From Actinomycetota bacterium (lineage in GTDB: Bacteria; Actinomycetota; Geothermincolia; Geothermincolales; RBG-13-55-18): 33,275 nucleotides of DNA. The stretch is taken from assembly GCA_016931915.1 (NCBI GenBank), contig JAFGDU010000116.1, positions 1 through 33,275 on the forward strand, read 5' to 3'. Positions 24,024-30,906 of this stretch are shown in pieces; within the stretch, counting starts at the first letter, position 1, and every line of letters begins with the position of its first letter. The notes under the pieces were generated by a model. The model worked only from the letters and a program-made list of their open reading frames with translations. It made no database searches and was not told the origin of the DNA. The position numbers were made by a program, and so were the translations under genes.

Positions 24024-24052
24024 TTACCGTAGTCTCCGGGCTGGCTTATAAT
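24024..24052 (+). promoter_or_regulatory. Promoter of the sbcD-like operon
   Basis: TTACCG (24024-24029), a 17-base spacer, perfect TATAAT (24047-24052). The transcript should start near 24059, just before AAGGGAGG, the ribosome site of the first gene, so the leader is very short. Confidence 0.55.
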
Positions 24053-24074
24053 GGTCTAAGCCAAGGGAGGTATT

Positions 24075-25193
24075 ATGGCGGGACTGAGACTTCTGCATAC
24101 GGCGGATGTGCACCTGGGGGCGGCCTTCGGTTTCCTGGGACGTCGGGGCAGGGAGCAGCGCGACCAGCTCAAAGCGACGTTCTCGCGCGTCATCGATCTG
24201 GCCATTACCTCCCAGGTGGATGCACTGCTCGTAGCCGGCGACCTCTTCGATTCCGCGTACCCCCAGCCCGCACTGGTGGGCGAGGTCATGTACCAGCTGC
24301 AGCGGCTTGACTCCGAGGGCATATGGACCCTGATAGCGCCTGGCACGCACGATCGCCTGCAGCCGGGAGGAGTCTACGAGAGCGACGAGCTGACCAAACT
24401 GGCCCACGTGCATGTTTTCCGGGACAGGGAGATGACGGCCCGTTCCATAAGTGGATTGGACCTCGACGTATATGGCATGGCGGTGGATCGCGAGGGAAAG
24501 GACGTCCTCAGCGGCTTCAGAGCCGGGGACGCCGCGCGCTGGCGCGTGGGGATCCTGCATGCATCCTTCATACTGCCGGGCAAGGTAGAAAGAGACGAGA
24601 TGCTGGTTTCGGCCGAAAGCGTGGCCGGCTCCAACCTGCATTACCTCGCGCTCGGGCACTGGCATACCCAGGGCGACTACAGCCGGAACAACACGCCGGC
24701 ATTCTACAGTGGTTCTCCCGAACCCCTCGACATAGGAAGCGGCGAAGAGGGAAGAGTGCTCATGGTGGAGCTCGAAGAGGGTTCCCCTGCCCGCGTGAAG
24801 CCCATTTCCGTTGGGCGCAGACGTATGTCCCGCCTGGAACTTGATGTCTCCGGGATAGGAGGGCCCACGGAGCTTTATGCATATCTGCGCCGCATGGCCG
24901 ATCGCGACCTGGTGCTGGAAGTACGCCTGAAGGGGATATGGGGTGACGACTGGGCGGTTTGCGACTGGGACAGGCTTGAGGACGAACTCGCGCCCCTCTT
25001 CTTCCAACTGCACCTGGTGATCTCCCCCGCAGGTATCACCGCGCAGGACGTGGATACTTACCCGGAGAGAACGGTCATGGGGAGGTTTGTACGCATAGCC
25101 AGGGAGGAGATGGAGGGCAAGGAGGGCGAGGAACTCCTGGTGGCCGAGGAGGCCTTTCGCCTGGGCCTCACCCATCTCGCGGGGAGGCCGTGA
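24075..25193 (+). CDS. SbcD/YhaO-like metallophosphoesterase (DNA repair nuclease family)
   Basis: A 372-residue calcineurin-type phosphoesterase of the SbcD/Mre11/YhaO group, expected to act as the nuclease partner of the ATPase encoded next. Metal-site motifs are D11-V-H13, GDLFD (55-59), a third motif reading GTHD (90-93) where the family norm is GNHD, H162 and GHWH (194-197). The asparagine-to-threonine change is at a residue that normally contacts metal; I have an impression that GTHD occurs in some relatives, but cannot check it. A C-terminal capping region follows. AAGGGAGG precedes the ATG. It heads a run of five genes with gaps of 3, 4, -14 and -4 bases. Confidence 0.88.
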   Translation: MAGLRLLHTADVHLGAAFGFLGRRGREQRDQLKATFSRVIDLAITSQVDALLVAGDLFDSAYPQPALVGEVMYQLQRLDSEGIWTLIAPGTHDRLQPGGVYESDELTKLAHVHVFRDREMTARSISGLDLDVYGMAVDREGKDVLSGFRAGDAARWRVGILHASFILPGKVERDEMLVSAESVAGSNLHYLALGHWHTQGDYSRNNTPAFYSGSPEPLDIGSGEEGRVLMVELEEGSPARVKPISVGRRRMSRLELDVSGIGGPTELYAYLRRMADRDLVLEVRLKGIWGDDWAVCDWDRLEDELAPLFFQLHLVISPAGITAQDVDTYPERTVMGRFVRIAREEMEGKEGEELLVAEEAFRLGLTHLAGRP

Positions 25194-25196
25194 GAA

Positions 25197-27275
25197 ATGA
25201 AGATAAGCGAGATCAACCTGCGCAACTTCCGCCGTTTCAGGCAGGCCAGTATATCCCTGGACGAGGGGATCAACGTGATCAAGGGGCCCAACGAGTCGGG
25301 CAAGTCGACGCTGGTCCAGGCCATCCTAGCCGCTTTCTTCTGGAAGGTGGACGCCACCCGCAAAGAGGTGCGGGACAGCGTCACCTGGGGCGAAGATGAC
25401 GGGTTCACGCTGGAGGTGGAGGGTGAAGCCGGAGGCCGGCCTTTCCAGCTTGCGAAGGACTTCTCCACCCGGCGCGCCCTCCTGCGCTGGGAAGGTACGG
25501 AGACCGGCGACCAGTCAGTGATCGAGGAGAAGGTCAAGGAATGGCTGGGACTGGGTTCGGAGGTCGCCTACCGCTCCACGGCCGGGATCCGCCAGGACGA
25601 GGTAGCCGAGATCGCGGCGGGTAAGAAAGAACTCAGTGAGAGCCTGCAGCGCACCATCACCGGTTCCGAGGGAGGAACGGGAGCCGTGGAGGCAGCGAGC
25701 ACCCTCAATCGCGAATTGGGCGAACTGCTGCGCGGCACGCGCAGCCCGGCGAAGAACCCGGGCCCCATCGCCCGGGCGGACGAAGAGATACGGGGGTGGC
25801 AGGCGAGGCGTGAGGAACTGGCACGAGTGGTGGATAGCCGCGTCGAAGCCAGGCGCCGCCTCGAGGAGATAAATGCGGAGATAGAGCGGTTATCGGGCAG
25901 GCTGGAGACTTTGGAGAGCCTGGCCGATGATTCCCTGGAGCGCGCAGATATCGAGGAGGACATTGAGGACTTCCACCGCCGCTACAACCAGCTCGAATCC
26001 GCCACCGCTCTTGTCGCGGAGGATGCCAGGCTGGTGCAGGAGGAGCGGGACAGATACGGCGACCTGAAGCGCGTCATGGAGAGCAGGCGCGATGAACTTG
26101 GTGACCTGGAACTGAAACGTGCCGGGGTCTCGGAGGGTCTCAACATCGTGAGAGGCCGGCTGCAGGAAGCCAGGAGATCGCGCTACAGGAGATGGGCGCC
26201 CTACGTGCTGCTGGCGGGTTTGACCCTCATCCTGGTGGGGCTGGCGGGCATCGCCCTCTCACCCTATATGCTCTTTCTCACCCTTGCGGGCGTGGCGGGT
26301 GTGGCGGCCGCCCTCTTTCCCGGGGGATACCTGGTGTTCCTGGCAAAGGGGAGGGAGAACGCCGCCGTCGAGGAGCAGGTGCGTGAACTGGAGAACAGGG
26401 AAAGGGAGATAACCGCCCAGGCGGAGAGGGTGATCGCCCAAGCCGGCTGCGATTCTGTCGAGCGTTACACCGCATTGAAATTGGAATACCTGGAGTTGCT
26501 GGCCCGGCGCAAGGAGATAGCCGACAAGCTCGAGGTTCTCGTCCCCGATGGTGAGATCGCAAGCGTTGAGGAGGAAGCCCGCCGCCTGGCCACCGAGGTG
26601 AGCCTGCGCGAGAGGAGGCTGAAGGAACTGCGGGGACGCACTGTGGATGCCGAGCGGCTGCAGGAGGTAATGCGCGAGAAGGATACGGTGAGCAGGAAGC
26701 TGAACGAGCTCAAGGAGGAGCGTATCCGCCTGGAGGTCGCCATGAGCGAGGAGGGCGCGGAGGAGGAACTCCTGCGTGCCGATGAGGAGCTGCAGTACCT
26801 GCGCGAACGTCAAGCGCGGCTGCAGAGACGCGCGGACGCCCTGGAGCTGGCGCAGAAGTGGTTGGAGACCGCATCCAGCGAGACCCTGTCCTCGGCCGCG
26901 CGCATGCTGGAGGGCATGATCGGAGAGTATATCGGTCACATCACCGATAACCGCTATTGCAAGGTCCGGGTGGACGAGGGGACCTTCGAGATCATGGTGT
27001 GGTCGGGCGAGAGGAAAGGCGAGGTGGAACCGGAGATGCTCAGCCGGGGCACGGTGGATCAGATCTACCTGGCCGCCCGCTTGGCCCTGGTGGAGATAAT
27101 CTGCGGCGATCGCCACCCGCCGCTGCTCCTGGACGACCCCTTCGTGACCTTTGACTCCGGGCGACTGGACCGGGCCATGGAGGTGCTCAAAGATTTCTCC
27201 CGCGGGCGGCAGGTCATCATCTTCACGTGCGGGGACCATTACGACGCCTATGCCGACCGCACGATATGCCTGTAG
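25197..27275 (+). CDS. SbcC/Rad50/YhaN-like ATPase with central membrane segments
   Basis: A 692-residue SMC-like ATPase. Walker A is GPNESGKS (30-37). Two coiled-coil arms (rich in E, R and L, about 190-330 and 385-590) flank a strongly hydrophobic stretch at about 332-380, with VLLAGLTLILVGLAGIAL and MLFLTLAGVAGVAAALFPGG, which should form a membrane hairpin where ordinary SbcC has its zinc hook. The signature LSRGTVDQIYLAARLALVE (about 614-632) and Walker B LLLDDPFVTFD (about 642-652) follow. No CxxC hook exists. This is the layout of YhaN of Gram-positive bacteria, so the complex may work at the membrane. The start is 3 bases after the sbcD-like stop. Confidence 0.88.
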   Translation: MKISEINLRNFRRFRQASISLDEGINVIKGPNESGKSTLVQAILAAFFWKVDATRKEVRDSVTWGEDDGFTLEVEGEAGGRPFQLAKDFSTRRALLRWEGTETGDQSVIEEKVKEWLGLGSEVAYRSTAGIRQDEVAEIAAGKKELSESLQRTITGSEGGTGAVEAASTLNRELGELLRGTRSPAKNPGPIARADEEIRGWQARREELARVVDSRVEARRRLEEINAEIERLSGRLETLESLADDSLERADIEEDIEDFHRRYNQLESATALVAEDARLVQEERDRYGDLKRVMESRRDELGDLELKRAGVSEGLNIVRGRLQEARRSRYRRWAPYVLLAGLTLILVGLAGIALSPYMLFLTLAGVAGVAAALFPGGYLVFLAKGRENAAVEEQVRELENREREITAQAERVIAQAGCDSVERYTALKLEYLELLARRKEIADKLEVLVPDGEIASVEEEARRLATEVSLRERRLKELRGRTVDAERLQEVMREKDTVSRKLNELKEERIRLEVAMSEEGAEEELLRADEELQYLRERQARLQRRADALELAQKWLETASSETLSSAARMLEGMIGEYIGHITDNRYCKVRVDEGTFEIMVWSGERKGEVEPEMLSRGTVDQIYLAARLALVEIICGDRHPPLLLDDPFVTFDSGRLDRAMEVLKDFSRGRQVIIFTCGDHYDAYADRTICL

Positions 27276-27279
27276 GGAC

Positions 27280-27798
27280 ATGAACCTGCGAGAAAGATTC
27301 GAGGACTACCGCGGCCGCATCCGCTTTGCCGACCTTGACCTCGCCTCGCGTTCCATGGCCCTTCTCTGGCTGGGGCTGTTCCGCGACCGCGTGATCCGCA
27401 ATTGCTTCCCCCGCGTGGGATCGCAGAGCCTTATCAACGACATCTCGAAGTTGATCAACTCGACCTACCTGGAGGGCTATATCCTGGCCCGGGCGGCGTA
27501 CGAGCTGGGTACCGGGCGCGTGCTCTTAACCGACCCCGAGCGGCAGGCGTCGGTGGAAGCGGGCGTGGACAGGCTGCGCCTCATGTACGAGGAGGAGGAG
27601 GTGGGGGCGATCCCGTTCGCTGACGAGCCGCTGGGAGTGGAGGCGCTGGCGGACGCGCTGGTGCGGGAGATCGTATACGGCCCCGACCTCATGTGGTTGG
27701 AGGAGAGGGAGCTGCTCAAGGTACACTTGAGATACGCCCTGTGGGCGGGATACAATCTGGCACGTTTCGAGAGGAGGTTGAGCCGTGAAAGAGGTTAG
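27280..27798 (+). CDS. Unrecognised helical protein in the sbcD-like operon (172 aa)
   Basis: I do not recognise this family. The protein begins MNLRERFEDYRGRIRFADLD, then has a moderately hydrophobic helix (SMALLWLGLFRDRVIRN), a segment SLINDISKLINSTYLEGYIL, and a mostly helical, acidic second half with EEEEV and many leucines. It has no cysteine motif, signal peptide or clear nucleotide-binding motif. The ATG at 27280 lies 4 bases after the ATPase stop; its last 14 bases overlap the GTG start of the flavin reductase gene. The position makes it a plausible third subunit or regulator of the phosphoesterase-ATPase pair. Earlier in-frame starts (27151) fall inside the ATPase gene and are ignored. 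Confidence 0.72.
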   Translation: MNLRERFEDYRGRIRFADLDLASRSMALLWLGLFRDRVIRNCFPRVGSQSLINDISKLINSTYLEGYILARAAYELGTGRVLLTDPERQASVEAGVDRLRLMYEEEEVGAIPFADEPLGVEALADALVREIVYGPDLMWLEERELLKVHLRYALWAGYNLARFERRLSRERG

Positions 27799-28354
27799 AA
27801 GCCCCTCTACCCTTTTTCTTCCCAAGCCGGTGGCGCTGGTGAGCACCGCCCATGACGGGCGGGACAACGTGATGACCGCGGCCTGGGTCAGCGTGGTGTG
27901 TATGGAGCCTCCCCAGGTGGCGGTCGCCATACGCGAGAGCCGCTTCAGCTTCGAACTGCTGCAGGCCAGCGGGGAGTTCGTGGTCAACCTGCCGTCGCAG
28001 GACCTGTGGCGCGCCGTGGATCTCTGCGGCGTGGTATCCGGCAGGGACCAGGACAAGTTCGCACTCGCCGGCCTGACCCGGGAAAGACCCAGCGAGGTAG
28101 GGGCGCCGCTGGTGGCCGAATGCCCGCTGAACATCGAGTGCCGCGTCTCGGCATTGCTGCCCCTGGGCTCGCACACCCTTTTCGTGGGGCTGGTGCTGGC
28201 CGTGCACCTGGAGAGGGATTGCCTGGGGGAGGAAGGCAGGATCCTCGTGGACGAGTTCCGTCCCTACGTACTCAACCAGCGCGAGTACTGGTCGATGGGG
28301 AAGAAACTGGGCAGGTACGGGTCGACGGCGGCCGAGCTCGAGGTGATACCGTGA
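27785..28354 (+). CDS. Flavin reductase-like FMN-binding protein
   Basis: A 189-residue protein of the flavin reductase / FMN-binding split-barrel family. The opening LPKPVALVSTAHDGRDNVMT plus AAWVSVVCMEPPQVAVAI is typical of the FMN site; GEFVVNLPSQDLW and the DKF and GAPLVAECPLNIECRV segments complete the pattern. Relatives reduce flavin or act as FMN-dependent oxidoreductases. The start is GTG at 27785 with GGAGG 8 bases upstream, 14 bases inside the previous gene; its stop overlaps the next start (GTGA). What a flavoprotein does in a nuclease-ATPase operon is unclear. Confidence 0.87.
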   Translation: MKEVRSPSTLFLPKPVALVSTAHDGRDNVMTAAWVSVVCMEPPQVAVAIRESRFSFELLQASGEFVVNLPSQDLWRAVDLCGVVSGRDQDKFALAGLTRERPSEVGAPLVAECPLNIECRVSALLPLGSHTLFVGLVLAVHLERDCLGEEGRILVDEFRPYVLNQREYWSMGKKLGRYGSTAAELEVIP

Positions 28355-29007
28355 AACGCCCTGAGATGTGGTATCATCTGCGCTTCGCCATTCAGAACCC
28401 GCACATACGCTACCACCAGTGGCAGTTGAGGCGGGGCGGGGTGGAATGCGGCCCCTACGTGTGGATAGGCGCCAAGCCGGACGTGGCGCTGTGCGGTGAG
28501 TCCAGCTGCTCTATCGGCAACGGTACTTTCATACCCACCCCCATCCAGATACGCGGCAACGACCGCGGCAGGATAGAGGTGGGAGAGCATTGCTCCATAG
28601 ATACCCTGGCGCGCCTCTTCGCCGCCAACGACGCGCTGCTGAGGATCGAGGACAACGTGGGCATCGGTCCCTACAACATCATCAACGCCTTCGACGACTG
28701 CACCATCGGCAAGAACACCATGCTCAGCCCTTACGTGAACATCAACTGCGCCGACCACGGCCTGGACACCTGCGAGCCCATGCGGTGCCAGTACGGCTCC
28801 TACGGGCCGGTGGTCATAGGCGAGGACTGCTGGATCTGTTCCCACGCGGTGATACTCAAGGGGGTGACCATCGGGGACGGCGCGGTGGTCGCCGCGGGCT
28901 CCGTGGTCAACGCGGACGTGCCGCCCTACGCCATCGTGGCCGGCGTGCCCGCCAGGATCGTCGGCACCCGCCGCCAAGATGGGGTCAGCCGTTCAAACGA
29001 CACATAG
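28351..29007 (+). CDS. Hexapeptide-repeat (LbH) acyltransferase with C-terminus altered by a MITE-like element
   Basis: A 218-residue left-handed beta-helix acyltransferase of the serine/maltose/sugar O-acetyltransferase type. Hexapeptide turns run through the middle; the likely catalytic histidine is in NINCADHGLDT, and the C-terminal coil is SHAVILKGVTIGDGAVVAAG then PPYAIVAGVPARIVG. The start is GTG at 28351 with GAGGTG upstream, overlapping the flavin reductase stop by 4 bases. The last eight codons (GVSRSNDT) and the TAG stop are encoded by the terminal repeat of the inserted element at 28981-29220, so the natural end has been replaced or trimmed. The catalytic core is complete. Confidence 0.86.
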   Translation: MKRPEMWYHLRFAIQNPHIRYHQWQLRRGGVECGPYVWIGAKPDVALCGESSCSIGNGTFIPTPIQIRGNDRGRIEVGEHCSIDTLARLFAANDALLRIEDNVGIGPYNIINAFDDCTIGKNTMLSPYVNINCADHGLDTCEPMRCQYGSYGPVVIGEDCWICSHAVILKGVTIGDGAVVAAGSVVNADVPPYAIVAGVPARIVGTRRQDGVSRSNDT

Positions 29008-29220
29008 GGCCAGGTGTCCACGACATTGCAGGGAGACAGCCGTTCAGACAACACAGACCACGCAATCTCTATAGCGTCCTTCCCATGCCAAGACTCTTAT
29101 CGTTATATGTCTAACTCACATGAATGCAGCATATTTGCATCTAAGCTAAGAATCCTCTTTTATGTACAGCTGACCCTATGTGTACGCTTGACCCTATGTG
29201 TCGATTGAACGGCTGACCCC
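28981..29220. mobile_element. MITE-like element with 30-bp terminal inverted repeats
   Basis: The first 30 bases begin GGGGTCAGCCGTTCAAACGA and the reverse complement of 29191-29220 begins GGGGTCAGCCGTTCAATCGA; 28 of 30 positions agree. Similarity continues weakly for about 10 more bases. Inside the left end a partial copy, CAGCCGTTCAGACAACACAG, lies at 29038-29057; inside the right end TGACCCTATGTGT is repeated at 29171 and 29189. The interior is AT-rich and encodes no transposase. Left, the element supplies the acyltransferase stop; right, it abuts the TAA of the CoA ligase. I see no target duplication. Confidence 0.65.
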
Positions 29221-30702
29221 TTACAGGTCTTTGGGGCGCATGTCCAGAACGCGGTAGGCCTTCAAGGCAACGGTGGGGTCGAAGATCTCCTCCATGGGTA
29301 CGAACTCCACTTTTGCCTTCATCTCCACGGCGGTGATGAGTTTAGTCACCACCTCATTCTCCAGCCTGGCCTTGTCGAATCCCTCCATGGGGGCGACCTT
29401 GACCACCAGCTCGTCGGCGGAATAGGGGTCGGCGAGGTCCTTCTTGGTGAAGATGATCTGGTACTCCTTCACGCCGGGGGTGTTGGCAACCTCGTCCCTG
29501 AGGATCTCCGGGTTGATGAGGGTGCCCTTGAGGTTGACCAGCTCCGAGGTGCGGGTGGCGTAGGTGCTGCCCACGGCGATGACGGAGCGCTCCACGTTGC
29601 GCCCGCAGTAGGGGCAGGTCTCGTGGGTGAGTGCGCCCAGGTCTCCGATGACGTAGCGCAGCAGCACGGTGCCGCGGCGGTTGAGATGGGTTATGGTGAG
29701 CAGGCCGCGCTCCCCGTCTGGCAGCCGCTTCCCCGTCTCCTCATCCACTACCTCGAAGAAGTAGAGGTTGGGGGCGGGGTTGTGGCAGCCGCTGAAATCG
29801 GTGCACTCGGGCATTGCCCCCTGCATCTCGGTGAAGCCGTAGGAGTTGGAGATGAAGGGATCCTCGGCCCCCATGTTCATTAGGCGCTGGCGCATGTCGT
29901 CGCGCATGCCCTTGGGGCAGGCCTCGCCCAGGGCCTGGATATGCTTGGTGGCGGAGAAGTCGCGCCCCTGCTCCTCTGCCTTCATGATCAGGCGACGGAT
30001 GAAGGAAGCGATGCCCAGCCATACCTCGGCCTGGTTGTTCTCGATGAGGTCCATGGCGTAGTCCATGGAACGGTGTACGGGGAACTCGGGGTAGGTCATG
30101 CCCGTGCAGCCGGTCATGACCATGTTTCCCAGGCCCAACATCCCGATGTCCCGGGCCCGGAAGAACCCGATGTGGGGCACCGGCCCCAGCGGAAAGAGGT
30201 TGATGCCGCGGGCGTAGGGCGGGAAACCGCCCAGCTTTATGCCGCGGAAGATCATCTGCCAGATGCCGTGGGCGTCGTGGATGGTGTTCCAGAACGGGGT
30301 GGGGACCCCGGTGGTCGAGCCGGTGGTGTAGGTGACCTCGAAGATCCAGTCGTAGAGGGTGGGTTCGGAAGGCTTGAGCTTGAAGGCCTCCGGCTCGGCC
30401 ATGTAGTCCTTCTTGTAGGTGAGCGGGAGCTTCTCCAGGTCGTCTATGGTCTGGAGGTCGCCCTGCTCGATGCCCTTCTCCGCGAACAGGCGCTTGTAGT
30501 AGTCGTGGCCGTCCCAGACCCACTCCATCTGGCGTTTGAACATCTCGTCCTGCATGGCGCGGATCTTGTCCTGCGACCAGAAGGATGGGTCGTCGTCCTC
30601 CGCGTAGAGCGGCAAACTCTGGATATAGCGCTGCGTGTTCTCCGGCGTTACCGGGACCTTCTGGTAGGTGCCGTCTTCGGCGGGAATGTAGAGTACGCTC
30701 AT
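29221..30702 (-). CDS. Phenylacetate-CoA ligase (PaaK)-like adenylate-forming enzyme
   Basis: A 493-residue ATP-dependent acyl/aryl-CoA ligase of the ANL superfamily, PaaK branch. The adenylation loop is TYTTGSTTGVPTP (124-136); SYGFTEMQGAMPEC and YVIGDLGALTHETC correspond to the later adenylation motifs, and CPYCGR is the small cysteine pair often present in this branch. The C-terminal lid domain contains GTLINPEILRDEV. The acid substrate cannot be told from sequence; relatives activate phenylacetate, benzoate-type or other organic acids. GAGGGGG lies upstream of the ATG. It stands alone, with a good promoter 86 bases upstream and the MITE-like element at its stop. Confidence 0.88.
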   Translation of the reverse strand: MSVLYIPAEDGTYQKVPVTPENTQRYIQSLPLYAEDDDPSFWSQDKIRAMQDEMFKRQMEWVWDGHDYYKRLFAEKGIEQGDLQTIDDLEKLPLTYKKDYMAEPEAFKLKPSEPTLYDWIFEVTYTTGSTTGVPTPFWNTIHDAHGIWQMIFRGIKLGGFPPYARGINLFPLGPVPHIGFFRARDIGMLGLGNMVMTGCTGMTYPEFPVHRSMDYAMDLIENNQAEVWLGIASFIRRLIMKAEEQGRDFSATKHIQALGEACPKGMRDDMRQRLMNMGAEDPFISNSYGFTEMQGAMPECTDFSGCHNPAPNLYFFEVVDEETGKRLPDGERGLLTITHLNRRGTVLLRYVIGDLGALTHETCPYCGRNVERSVIAVGSTYATRTSELVNLKGTLINPEILRDEVANTPGVKEYQIIFTKKDLADPYSADELVVKVAPMEGFDKARLENEVVTKLITAVEMKAKVEFVPMEEIFDPTVALKAYRVLDMRPKDL

Positions 30703-30787
30703 GAGTGATTACCCCCTCGTCCGTAGAAAGAATCCATCCCTGCAAAGCGGCCCGTGGCGGGCCTTGGTGCATAACTTAGCCGCGTAG

Positions 30788-30816
30788 ATTCTACTCTTTT
30801 TCAGCAAGGTAAGCAA
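30788..30816 (-). promoter_or_regulatory. Promoter of the CoA ligase gene
   Basis: On the minus strand TTGCTT (30816-30811), a 17-base spacer, TAGAAT (30793-30788). The predicted leader is about 79 bases. Confidence 0.5.
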
Positions 30817-30829
30817 TAACCTGCTTCGA

Positions 30830-30857
30830 CGTCATTGCGAGCGAAGCGAAGCAATCT
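30830..30857. repeat. Short interspersed repeat of the 'CATTGCGAGCGAAGCGAAGCAAT' kind
   Basis: The sequence CATTGCGAGCGAAGCG followed by AAGCAATCT has inverted ends ATTGC/GCAAT around two GCGAA steps. From memory, near-identical short repeats are dispersed through many unrelated bacterial genomes; only one copy is in this window. It lies between the CoA ligase promoter and the M28 stop. Confidence 0.5.
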
Positions 30858-30906
30858 TAAGAAAGCAGCCTCATTCTCTAGCGCCTGTATACCCATCATC
30901 CACAGG

